From the NCBI RefSeq assembly GCF_018616375.1, contig NZ_JAEQBB010000001.1, positions 310,001-374,000 on the forward strand: a DNA stretch of 64,000 bases, in the 5' to 3' direction. Shown piece after piece: positions 22,743 through 30,404 of this stretch (position 1 is the first letter of the stretch; the number at the start of each line of letters is the position of its first letter). Both the position numbers and the translations under genes were made by a program. The notes below the pieces were generated by a model, which saw only the letters and a program-made list of their open reading frames with translations, ran no database searches and had not been told where the DNA came from. Source of the DNA: Exiguobacterium sp. J17977. GTDB lineage: Bacteria; Bacillota; Bacilli; Exiguobacteriales; Exiguobacteriaceae.

Positions 22743-24070
22743 GCGAACACCTCCAAAAGGGATTTGGCTTTATGCAACGTCTCTTCATATTCTGACACCG
22801 GGTCTGAATCATACACGATGCCTGCGCCGGCCTGGACGTAGGCCGTGTCGCCTTGAACGACCATCGTTCGGATGGCGAGGGCGAAATCGTAACCGCCTCG
22901 GACGTCGAGATAGCCGACGGCCCCGGCATACACTTCACGTTTCACCGTCTCCAGTTCGTCAATCAGTTGCATTGCCCGAATCTTCGGGGCGCCCGAGACG
23001 GTACCGGCTGGGAGACAGGCCCGCAACGCGTCAATCGGATTCAAGTCGTCGCGCAGTTCGCCTTCGACCTCGGAGACGAGATGCATGACGTTTTTGAAGC
23101 GTTCGACTTCCATCTGTTTCGGAATCGTGACCGAACCGACTTTGGCGACACGGCCGATATCGTTGCGACCGAGGTCGAGGAGCATCCGGTGCTCGGCTAG
23201 TTCTTTTTCGTCTTGAATGAGATCAGCGGCGTGACGCACGTCTTCTTCGACTGTCTTGCCACGGGGGCGCGTGCCGGCAATCGGATTCGTCGAGACGCGG
23301 CTACCTTCGACACGGACGAGACTCTCCGGAGAGGCTCCGAGGACAATCGCTTCGCCCAGGTCAATATAGAACAAGTACGGGCTCGGGTTCTGTTTCCGCA
23401 GCGTCCGATAGAAGTGGAACGGGTCGCCGGTGAACGTCGCGTCAATCCGTTGCGATAAGACTAGTTGAAACACCTCGCCGGCGAGGATGGCTTCTTTCGC
23501 CTGCAAGACGCGTTCGACGAACTCATCTTTGCCGGTCAACACCCGTTCACTCGTTCGGACGACGGGTGCGAGCTCATGTGTCTTCGCCGTCTCAAGGGCC
23601 CGTTTGACGTGGTGGAGTCGCTTCTCAACATCATCATCCCCGGTATCAATCACGATGACCTGTTCCTCGACATGATCATAGAGGACGACCGTCTCATATC
23701 GTTGGAACAAGGCGTCCGGCAAACCTCGAGTCTCGCTCGGTGTGTTCGGAATCGGTTCATAGACCCGCTGCATGTCATAGCCGATATAACCGACAGCACC
23801 GCCGATGAACGGATAGGGGGCGTCCGGCGTGTCTCGCGAAACCAGTTCTGATAACAGGGCGAGCGGGTCGTCCGTGTGCATCGTGCCGGATGCGTCGGTC
23901 ACTTCGTTGCCATTGGCGCGAATCGTCTCGACCGGATTGGAGGCGATAATCGAGTAACGGCCGTGCTTGCCTTCCGCGCGGCTCTCGAGCAACACTTTCC
24001 GTTCGCCTTCTAATCGATGAAAGATTGCCACCGGTGTCAGTTCGTCGCCGTTGATGATGAGTTGTTTCAT
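22739..24070 (-). CDS. trpE: Anthranilate synthase component I
   Basis: A 443-residue chorismate-utilising enzyme that makes anthranilate from chorismate and ammonia. It contains KVLLESRAEGKHGRYSIIA, where LLES is the tryptophan feedback-inhibition motif of TrpE. It also has FQLVLSQRIDATF, the core ISTNPIAGTRPRGK-type loop (SRVSTNPIAGTRPRGKT), DLGRNDIGRVAKVGSV and TVSGAPKIRAMQLIDELE. PabB is the alternative reading, since the N-terminal region is short. ATG 24070 is preceded by AAGGAGGT. Only 43 bp separate it from the divergent DUF3885 start, so its transcript most likely comes from further upstream. Confidence 0.83.
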   Translation of the reverse strand: MKQLIINGDELTPVAIFHRLEGERKVLLESRAEGKHGRYSIIASNPVETIRANGNEVTDASGTMHTDDPLALLSELVSRDTPDAPYPFIGGAVGYIGYDMQRVYEPIPNTPSETRGLPDALFQRYETVVLYDHVEEQVIVIDTGDDDVEKRLHHVKRALETAKTHELAPVVRTSERVLTGKDEFVERVLQAKEAILAGEVFQLVLSQRIDATFTGDPFHFYRTLRKQNPSPYLFYIDLGEAIVLGASPESLVRVEGSRVSTNPIAGTRPRGKTVEEDVRHAADLIQDEKELAEHRMLLDLGRNDIGRVAKVGSVTIPKQMEVERFKNVMHLVSEVEGELRDDLNPIDALRACLPAGTVSGAPKIRAMQLIDELETVKREVYAGAVGYLDVRGGYDFALAIRTMVVQGDTAYVQAGAGIVYDSDPVSEYEETLHKAKSLLEVFA

Positions 24071-24090
24071 TTCGATAACCTCCTTATAAT
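24062..24090 (+). promoter_or_regulatory. Promoter of the DUF3885 gene
   Basis: -35 TTGTTT (24062-24067), exactly 17-nt spacer, consensus -10 TATAAT (24085-24090), 24 nt before the DUF3885 ATG. It overlaps the trpE start codon and ribosome site on the other strand. Confidence 0.6.
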
Positions 24091-24113
24091 TTGAATGAAA
24101 AGGGGAGAACAAG

Positions 24114-24566
24114 ATGCATGTATTGAAACCGAATCAGTTTTCAGGAGATGCGCTCATTGAGCATATCGAGCTTGAAGAAGAACTCAGTCCATATGTTGCG
24201 CAGTCGGATCAGTTGAACCAAGCATACTTTCAGGCCGTGACGCGAAAGGCGAAAGGATTGTTCGACGCCTTGTTTCCAAAAGATGAACCGTTCGCACTTG
24301 TGTATCACGTTTACGGAAATCACCCCGGCAACACCGGCATGTTTCGATTCATTCGAGACAAGTCTCTGGGCTATCAGACGACGGCGACTCGTTTCAATAC
24401 AGAGGATGAAACGCTCTGGACGTATATTGTGCCAATTGTCGATCGAGAACAGATTCGTGTGTATCGTTTGTTGGAGGCGATTTGTAATCAAGACTTCCCG
24501 CCGTTGACGCCAAGATTACGGGACAATGGGATGTCTTATCCTGCCATCCAGTTTATTCATTTATGA
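24114..24566 (+). CDS. DUF3885-type protein
   Basis: A 150-residue soluble protein with a good ribosome site (AAAGGGGAG) and its own promoter. Its pattern FDALFPKDEPFALVYHVYG, then LWTYIVPIVDREQIRVYRLLEAICNQDFP, and SYPAIQFIH at the end matches what I recall of DUF3885, a family of unknown function in Bacillota. It is orientated against its neighbours and separates a tryptophan T-box from trpE. Its slightly lower GC and position suggest it was inserted into the trp leader. Confidence 0.75.
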   Translation: MHVLKPNQFSGDALIEHIELEEELSPYVAQSDQLNQAYFQAVTRKAKGLFDALFPKDEPFALVYHVYGNHPGNTGMFRFIRDKSLGYQTTATRFNTEDETLWTYIVPIVDREQIRVYRLLEAICNQDFPPLTPRLRDNGMSYPAIQFIHL

Positions 24567-24600
24567 TGACCGCGGTGCTTATATCCGTGCCTCGTCGCAT
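24553..24600 (-). CDS. 15-codon ORF directly after the T-box
   Basis: ATG 24600 follows TTTGGAGGTGATT, an excellent ribosome site placed just after the T-box terminator, where the regulated start codon is normally found. It encodes only MRRGTDISTAVIINE and then stops. It could be a true small leader or the stump of a gene cut short when DUF3885 was inserted. I do not recognise the peptide. Confidence 0.4.
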   Translation of the reverse strand: MRRGTDISTAVIINE

Positions 24601-24622
24601 AATCACCTCCAAACGCTCAAAC

Positions 24623-24890
24623 AAAAAATCCCCCGCCCGACATGTCTAAAAAAGACATGAAGGACGGGGGACCCGTGGTGCCACCTTCGTTGGGGGAACT
24701 CCCCCCACTCATCGCGAACCATCATTCGCTATCCTCGGTAACGGGAGGACCCGTCAGAGCCTACGTATCGGTCTGAACGCTCAAAAGTCCATTCACGTGA
24801 GACACGTCACCGGTTCGCATCGACCACCGGCTTTCTGGAGACGTATCTTCACGCTACTCTTCTTTCTCATCGCGAGTTCGTATGAATGTT
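24623..24890 (-). ncRNA. Tryptophan T-box riboswitch
   Basis: Read on the minus strand, a Stem I with AGTA and GAA specifier-loop borders is visible (stem GCGTGA / TCACGT). The specifier codon immediately after GAA is TGG (24789-24791), for tryptophan. Distal Stem I holds the GCCGGTGG...GAACCGG pair. The T-box sequence AAGGTGGCACCACG (24674-24687) matches the antiterminator consensus AGGGTGGNACCGCG. A strong terminator ends the element (24623-24670: CCCCCGTCC pairing with GGGCGGGGG, then six T). Uncharged tRNA-Trp should stabilise the antiterminator and allow read-through toward trpE. Confidence 0.92.
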
Positions 24891-24896
24891 ATCGTT

Positions 24897-24925
24897 ACTT
24901 TAACGGGCTGAAGTCAGAATGTCAA
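24897..24925 (-). promoter_or_regulatory. Promoter of the T-box / trp transcript
   Basis: Consensus -35 TTGACA (24920-24925), 17-nt spacer, -10 TAAAGT (24897-24902), placing the start of transcription just before Stem I of the T-box. Confidence 0.75.
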
Positions 24926-25075
24926 GATGCGAACTATGAATCAGACTAAACAAAAAAATAGTGAATAACATGGTTTCATCAAAAATGAGGATGGGAAATT
25001 ATTTTTATTGGATATCGAAGCGGACGACTCCGCCCTATGAGTATGATATGATGGACGCGAAAGGTAGGTACATCA

Positions 25076-25450
25076 ATGGAAACCATCAACTTAAAACAAC
25101 TTTCTGACGAACGGGCCGCGCTTCAAGTCGAGGGCGACCTGGACGCGATGCGCGGCATCATGCATGACGAGTTTCGTTACGTCGACTCGAGCGGACGTCA
25201 GTTCGATAAAGAAACATTTTTAGACCAGTTCGTCGACCCGGCGTCGGTCCAATGGATTACCCAGGAGACCGTCACGTTCGACGAGACGGTGGCTGGCGAG
25301 ATCGCGCTCGTGCAACTGTTGCTCGAGGAGCGTTTCATTCTCGGGACGAACGCCTACGAGGGCCGATTCTGGGTGTTGCATGTCTATGTGAAACAAGAAG
25401 ATACGTGGCTCTGGCAAGGTGGCCAGGCGACGATGATTCATGAAGTGTGA
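25076..25450 (+). CDS. NTF2-like (DUF4440) protein
   Basis: A 124-residue cytosolic protein with the NTF2-like fold: helices LKQLSDERAALQVEGDLDAMRGIM, then HDEFRYVDSSGRQFDKETFL, then strands ending WLWQGGQATMIHE. It is a distant paralogue of the protein encoded at 13.1 kb. No catalytic set can be assigned. A weak -10 TATGAT lies near 25045 and a strong terminator follows; it is a single-gene unit. Confidence 0.75.
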   Translation: METINLKQLSDERAALQVEGDLDAMRGIMHDEFRYVDSSGRQFDKETFLDQFVDPASVQWITQETVTFDETVAGEIALVQLLLEERFILGTNAYEGRFWVLHVYVKQEDTWLWQGGQATMIHEV

Positions 25451-25457
25451 AACGAGT

Positions 25458-25486
25458 ACTGCTTTGGGAAACCAAAGCAGTTTTTT
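25458..25486 (+). terminator. Intrinsic terminator
   Basis: ACTGCTTTGG and CCAAAGCAGT pair around a GAAA-type tetraloop and are followed by six T after the NTF2-like gene. Confidence 0.9.
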
Positions 25487-25602
25487 CATGAAATCATTTA
25501 CCTGATTTATTAAAAAAACATCCATTTTTGATGTATGAATTATTACAATAGAATATGGTAATCAACCAAATAAATGTTAAACCTACATAATGGAGGAAAA
25601 TT

Positions 25603-26925
25603 ATGAATCATTCATCGTATTTAAAGTTGTTCTTAGCCGGTTCACTCATCGTCTCGCCACTTGTGCCGCTCCAAGCGCAAGCGGAAGGGTCGACGGAAGA
25701 AGCACCGGTCGTCGAGACGGTCGACGTCACGGCACCGCTCGCACCAGTCGTCTCGACGCCGCTCCACACGTCGACGTCACTTGTCATCGAGGGCGAGGCC
25801 GGCACGACGGCATTGATTGGCATCAACAGCAAAGTGTACACACGTGTCGTCACGCAAGCGGGGACGGCTCAATTCAACATGAGTCCGCAATCGGTCGGCA
25901 AACGGATTTCAGTCAGCTTGCGCGATGCCGCGGGCAACGTCAGTGAGGCGACGGAAGTCGTCGTCGCCGTTGATCCGGCTGCACGCCCGGCGACGCCGAA
26001 AATCGGGACGGTCAATAACTCGGCCCGTCAAATCGTCGTCACAGGGACGCCCGGCGCAAAAGTGACACTTCAAGTCGGTGCAGCCTCGTATACGGCGCGC
26101 TATGACGCGAAAGGTGTCTATCGCCGTGCAACGGTCGCCCTTCCAATCGGGACGGTCATCCGTGCGACAACGGTCGACGCGAAAGGCGCGACAAGCATCA
26201 CGCGCTCGACGAAAGTCATTAAAGACGGTGTGGCTCCGGCGCGTCCACGCGTCGCGCAGAGCGTGACGACGACATCAACGTCAATCACAGGTACGGCCGA
26301 GGCGTATGCGACGGTCTATGCTCAAATCGGGACGAAGCTCTACAAAGCGCCGGTCATGTCGACTGGTAAATTCGCCATTAAAATCCCGACACAAAAACGA
26401 GGGCAAGCCATCTCGTTGTATGCGGTTGACGGGGCCGGCAATAAAGGCGGCACGCTTAAACTAGGCGTCCAACATGCGCTCTACAACAAGTTCTATCGTT
26501 TCCCGGGCCCGGTGACGGTCCACCGTGAAGTGCTCAAAAGCTATGGCGAGTTCCGTTACGCAGAGACGTTCGCGCCGGTCTTCTACGGGACACCATCGAA
26601 AGCGAACATGCAGTTCTTCCTCAACATCGAATCAGAAGATGGTTTCCTTGAGATGGACACCCTCCGCCTGAAAGTCGGCAGCAAGTCGTATAAAGTGAAC
26701 CTCGATCAAGATGATGTCGAGTACATTGAATATGAAGACGGAACGGTCGCAGAGTACGTTGAGTTCAAACCAGATGCGAAGCTCGTCCAATTCGTGAAAG
26801 CGAACGTCCGGCCGGAGAACCGGATCGTCGTGTCGATTGAAGGCAGCGAAGATGTCATCGAATGGCCGCTCTACGCTCCGGAGAAACGCGCGTTTATGGA
26901 ATCGCTCAGTTTTGTCGGTTACTAA
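25603..26925 (+). CDS. Secreted protein with bacterial Ig-like repeats
   Basis: A 440-residue exported protein: signal peptide MNHSSYLKLFLAGSLIVSPL ending AQAEG, then an acidic Pro/Thr-rich spacer. Three Ig-like repeats of about 80-85 residues follow (examples: VIEGEAGTTALIGINSKVYT, VVTGTPGAKVTLQVGAASYT, ITGTAEAYATVYAQIGTKLY), resembling the Big_6/OmpL-type adhesin repeats. A C-terminal beta-rich domain (residues about 300-440) matches nothing I know. There is no sorting motif, SLH domain or membrane tail. The role is probably adhesive or structural at the surface. A strong AATGGAGGAAAATT ribosome site precedes it. Confidence 0.8.
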   Translation: MNHSSYLKLFLAGSLIVSPLVPLQAQAEGSTEEAPVVETVDVTAPLAPVVSTPLHTSTSLVIEGEAGTTALIGINSKVYTRVVTQAGTAQFNMSPQSVGKRISVSLRDAAGNVSEATEVVVAVDPAARPATPKIGTVNNSARQIVVTGTPGAKVTLQVGAASYTARYDAKGVYRRATVALPIGTVIRATTVDAKGATSITRSTKVIKDGVAPARPRVAQSVTTTSTSITGTAEAYATVYAQIGTKLYKAPVMSTGKFAIKIPTQKRGQAISLYAVDGAGNKGGTLKLGVQHALYNKFYRFPGPVTVHREVLKSYGEFRYAETFAPVFYGTPSKANMQFFLNIESEDGFLEMDTLRLKVGSKSYKVNLDQDDVEYIEYEDGTVAEYVEFKPDAKLVQFVKANVRPENRIVVSIEGSEDVIEWPLYAPEKRAFMESLSFVGY

Positions 26926-26940
26926 TCAGTATTATTTTTG

Positions 26941-26973
26941 ATCGCCCTTCATAAGAGAAGGGCGATTTTTTTG
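26941..26973 (+). terminator. Intrinsic terminator
   Basis: ATCGCCCTTC and GAAGGGCGAT form a 10-bp stem with a 6-nt loop followed by a run of T, after the Ig-like protein gene. Confidence 0.9.
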
Positions 26974-27463
26974 TTCTCTAAAATAAGCAAGACCGATGTT
27001 GTATGCAACAACGGACCTCACAATCAGATATCCATTTACTGGATAAATTCAAACATTTCTGCGAAAAACCATTCATTTTTTTGTGTATCGTCCATTAGAC
27101 TCACCTTCAAAAGTCCTATTCGAAAAGTGTAATCATTTAGTTATGAATCCAACAAAGATATAACTGGTAATGAAATGGTTTATCAGAAAACGTTATTTAC
27201 ATAATTATATGGTATTAAATGTATATTTATTATTATCAATTGTAAATTACAAAAATATAATTGGTAATTATATTTTACTGTTCAATTTCATAAAAATCTA
27301 ATCAGATGACAGAAGTCTGAACTCTTTTAAAATAATTGGTAGCGCTTACTTTGTTGATTTAATGCGATTTTTATTACACTGGTAATTCATCAAGTGTGAA
27401 TTGATTATTCTAAATATAATCACGAAATTGCATTATCATTTCCCTTTTTCGCTAAAAAGTCGC
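26974..27463. other. Long AT-rich gene-free stretch before the S-layer gene
   Basis: About 490 bp with no credible gene on either strand and clearly lower GC than its surroundings. A TGGTAAT-type motif recurs at 27165, 27262 and 27380, with a variant in TTGGTAGCGCTTACT at 27336-27350. The variant also resembles a degenerate cre (CcpA) site with two mismatches. The stretch probably holds upstream regulatory sites for the strongly expressed surface-protein gene. Confidence 0.45.
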
Positions 27464-27492
27464 TTGTTTCAACTGGAAACGTTATGTATATT
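27464..27492 (+). promoter_or_regulatory. Promoter of the S-layer-like gene
   Basis: -35 TTGTTT (27464-27469), 17-nt spacer, -10 TATATT (27487-27492). This leaves an untranslated leader of about 190 nt, as is common for stable S-layer transcripts. Confidence 0.5.
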
Positions 27493-27688
27493 ATGGATGT
27501 AAGCAATCTGGGATGATACATAGGCTAAAAGTCAATGTATGGTTTCGGATACCTTTTTTTGTATGACTCGGGTCCTATCGAGGTTATACATAACTTGGGC
27601 AGTAAGGGTGTCCGAGGAGTGATCGAGAGGGCGCGAGAATGTCGAAGACGCAGAAATCGCATTTTACCAAAGGGAGGATTTAAACAAG

Positions 27689-30100
27689 ATGGCAAACAAA
27701 AAACAATTTGTCACAGCAGCGGCAGCGTTTGCGGTGACAGCGGCAGCAGTCGCGCCAGCAATGTCGGCTTCAGCAGCAACACCGGTCGTCAAGCTAGGGT
27801 CAGACTATGTACGCCAAGGGAACTTGGATGCAGCGCTTGACAAGACGTATCAAGGGTCAGAGATCCACTGGTACAAGTCTTCTGTCAACATGAACAAATT
27901 GGGTGTCTTCCAAACGGCGGTCGGTTTCGTCAAAGGGAAAGGCATCAAAGTCGAGAAGCGTGTTCGCGTCTTGAACTATGCCCAAGCGGTGATCGGACCG
28001 AAAGACATGCTCGTCTTCGAAAAAGGTCAATCTGTTGCGGGTATTCGTTCACAGCCGGTCAAATTCGCGGATCGCGTCTACATGAAGCCGGGTTCATGGT
28101 CTGGTATCGATACGTCACAAGTCGGTGAGTTCTACGCGACGTTCACGTATTCGAACAAAGCTTACGGAACGGTCTCGAAATCGTTCAAGTATAAAGTTGT
28201 TGAGTCAGCACCGATGGTATCGAGCGTCAAGTTGCTCAATGCGAAGGAACTTGAAATCAACTTCTCGAAACCGGTCGACGCGAGCACGCTCCTTTACAAC
28301 GGCATGCTCAAAGATGGAACAGTCGAAATCGATCACATTCCAGACGCGCAACGCCTCAAAGGACTTCGCGGCACACTCTCGAAAGACGGCAAAACGCTCG
28401 TCGTTCGCGCCGAGAAGACATTCGATGGCCGCTACGCCGTGCTTGCTAGTGCAAAAATTCTTGGGCTCGACGGCAAAGCGCTCGTCCCGTTCAAAGAAAT
28501 CTACACGTTCACAGACAACGTACGCCCGGTCCTTAACGACCCTGAGTACCTCGAAAACAACCGCGTGAAGTTCACGTTCTCTGAGCCGGTCAACGTCGAC
28601 TCGGAAGATGAGCTCGAGAAGAAACTCGAATTGAAAGATGCTTCTGGTGCTGGCTACAAAGTAGATGTCGACAAACTCTCATGGGACGGTAAGTCGTTCA
28701 TCCTTGACTTGTCAGACGCTCAATTCGTAGCAGGCAAAGACTACAAGTTGACGCTCGTCGGTCTCCGTGACTTCGCTGGCAACTTCATCTCGCCAAACCC
28801 AGTGACGAAGATCGTTCAGAAGAAAGTCATCGACGCGGTAAATCCTGAAGTCGTCGCGATGTCTTCTTCGAAACCAGGTTACCTCACAGTCACATTCTCT
28901 GAGGCTGTCTACGTGGACCGTTACAACCACGTCGCGAAAATCACACTCACAAACGGCGAAATCGAAGCTGACCTCGATGACAACGCATGGCTCGATGAGT
29001 CAGGTAAAGTCCTCACAGTCCGCGACCACTCGTTCATCGGTCAAATCGACGTGAAAGTGTCTCATTTCCGCGACCTTGCTGGCAACTACGGCGCAGCGTC
29101 AACGAAATTGGTTAACTTCACGAACGACGCGGAAGCTCCGTATGTGACAGGCGCAGAAGTGAAAGTGATTGACGGGAAGAACTACCTCGTCCTCACGTAT
29201 TCTGAAGAGCTCAAGCATGGTGCTTACAGCGACGGTAAGATGTACGGGTCGTACATCACGCCGAATGGTGTCGAGAAGAAAGTGGCGGCATGGACTGACG
29301 CTTCGTACTACTCGAAGAACCAAATCAAGACGCCAATCTCGGACCTTGAGCTTGGAAACTACTCGGTCAAACTTCCGGCTGACCTCGTGAAGGATGTCGT
29401 CGGTAACGAGAGTGGAGAGCAATCAATCAAGTTCTCAATCGTGTCGAGCCCAATCGAGAAAGAGAAGCCGACGTTCGATGGCTACTACTTCCAAGAGAAG
29501 GACAACAGCACGCTTTACCTCAAGTTTAGCGAGAAGCTCGACCCATCGTCACTCAACTTGGGCAACTTCTTGATCGAAGGCAAAGCGATCGCTGAGAAGG
29601 CTGTCTTCCTCAGTGAAAAACGTGACGTCATCAAGTTGACGCTCGCGGAAGGTGCGATCCAAACGTCTGGTAAGTATGCATTCGTGATCCAAAACATCAA
29701 GGATGTAGCGGGCAACGTCATGGATACGGTCTCGTTGAACGAGAAGTTCGCAGAGAACGACCTCCCAGGCTTGACGAAAGCTGAACTCACGTCGAACAAC
29801 GTCTCTGGAAACTATGCGATCATCACGCTCACGTTCGATGAGTCGATTGCAGACTACTCGATTGTCGATGGTTATGAAGACTTCAAAATCTTCGTCGGCG
29901 ATGCGGATCTCTCGAAATCTGCAGGTATCGCAGAAGTCATGGGCGCGCAGTCGAACCAAGTTCAACTTAAAGTTGATCGCGTGTTGACCCCGGCCGAGAC
30001 GTCTAAGACACTCACGCTCAAACCAGGCGCTGCGTTTGAAGTCCTCGACCTCGAGAACAACAAACACCCATTGTTCACTTCGGTGAACATCGCTAAGTAA
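27689..30100 (+). CDS. S-layer-like surface protein with Ig-like repeats
   Basis: An 803-residue exported protein. The signal peptide (MANKKQFVTAAAAFAVTAAA, ending SASAA) is followed by a module (residues about 35-175) shared with the 5'-nucleotidase at 35.3 kb. Then come six bacterial Ig-like domains, each opening with a strand such as LEINFSKPVDAS, VKFTFSEPVNVD, LTVTFSEAVYVD, LVLTYSEELKHG, LYLKFSEKLDPS or ITLTFDESIADY, as in SbsC-type S-layer proteins. There are no SLH domains, LPXTG or C-terminal helix. The size, alanine-rich signal peptide, long leader RNA and GGGAGG site fit an abundant lattice protein. That it is the main S-layer protein is inference. Confidence 0.82.
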   Translation: MANKKQFVTAAAAFAVTAAAVAPAMSASAATPVVKLGSDYVRQGNLDAALDKTYQGSEIHWYKSSVNMNKLGVFQTAVGFVKGKGIKVEKRVRVLNYAQAVIGPKDMLVFEKGQSVAGIRSQPVKFADRVYMKPGSWSGIDTSQVGEFYATFTYSNKAYGTVSKSFKYKVVESAPMVSSVKLLNAKELEINFSKPVDASTLLYNGMLKDGTVEIDHIPDAQRLKGLRGTLSKDGKTLVVRAEKTFDGRYAVLASAKILGLDGKALVPFKEIYTFTDNVRPVLNDPEYLENNRVKFTFSEPVNVDSEDELEKKLELKDASGAGYKVDVDKLSWDGKSFILDLSDAQFVAGKDYKLTLVGLRDFAGNFISPNPVTKIVQKKVIDAVNPEVVAMSSSKPGYLTVTFSEAVYVDRYNHVAKITLTNGEIEADLDDNAWLDESGKVLTVRDHSFIGQIDVKVSHFRDLAGNYGAASTKLVNFTNDAEAPYVTGAEVKVIDGKNYLVLTYSEELKHGAYSDGKMYGSYITPNGVEKKVAAWTDASYYSKNQIKTPISDLELGNYSVKLPADLVKDVVGNESGEQSIKFSIVSSPIEKEKPTFDGYYFQEKDNSTLYLKFSEKLDPSSLNLGNFLIEGKAIAEKAVFLSEKRDVIKLTLAEGAIQTSGKYAFVIQNIKDVAGNVMDTVSLNEKFAENDLPGLTKAELTSNNVSGNYAIITLTFDESIADYSIVDGYEDFKIFVGDADLSKSAGIAEVMGAQSNQVQLKVDRVLTPAETSKTLTLKPGAAFEVLDLENNKHPLFTSVNIAK

Positions 30101-30169
30101 TTAGCATTGACCTTCATTGACCCTCCCTTAGGGTTAAATAGAGCAAAGCCTTCGGGCTGCGCCATCTTG

Positions 30170-30199
30170 AAACCGGTAGCGTTTGTCGCTACCGGTTTT
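30170..30199 (+). terminator. Intrinsic terminator of the S-layer-like gene
   Basis: AAACCGGTAGCG and CGCTACCGGTTT form a 12-bp stem with a TTTGT loop, followed by T-rich sequence, 70 nt after the stop. Confidence 0.85.
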
Positions 30200-30239
30200 A
30201 CTATGTCTAGCTTCTCACCAAAATGTGAGGTTAAACTGA

Positions 30240-30365
30240 GGTTTTAAGGACAATGCCTGGAATCGTAATAGGCGTGTACTAGACTTGGTGAAGCTGTCTG
30301 ACTACACGATTATCGCCGAACCGTTCTCGAACACCGGTGTCACGGTCATCAGCCAGCCGAAATAA
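30240..30365 (+). pseudogene. Possible C-terminal gene remnant
   Basis: An open stretch of about 41 codons without its own start or ribosome site. It ends in a protein-like tail (LSDYTIIAEPFSNTGVTVIS, then QPK) with GC content and codon use like the real genes nearby. The stop codon sits in the first arm of the following palindromic terminator, as expected for a true gene end. It may be the last piece of a deleted gene. I do not recognise the family. Confidence 0.35.
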
Positions 30366-30404
30366 GACAAGGCCATCTCGCGCGCGAGATGGCCTTGTCT
30401 TATT
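30361..30404. terminator. Perfect 44-bp palindromic bidirectional terminator
   Basis: AATAAGACAAGGCCATCTCGCG is followed directly by its exact 22-nt reverse complement with no loop. It ends the remnant on the plus strand and overlaps the 3' end of the SH3 protein gene on the minus strand. Confidence 0.85.

Noticed and set aside
22164-24070. Reading the pair as pabB/pabA for folate synthesis
   Set aside because: Possible, but the LLES feedback motif and the upstream TGG T-box favour tryptophan synthesis; kept only as an alternative.
27493-27688. Known riboswitch in the S-layer gene leader
   Set aside because: I could not match it to cyclic di-GMP, SAM, lysine, purine or T-box consensus blocks; only small inverted repeats are seen.
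27535-27840. 101-codon frame overlapping the start of the S-layer-like gene
   Set aside because: No good ribosome site, no protein-like pattern, and it runs into the signal-peptide region of the real gene in another frame.
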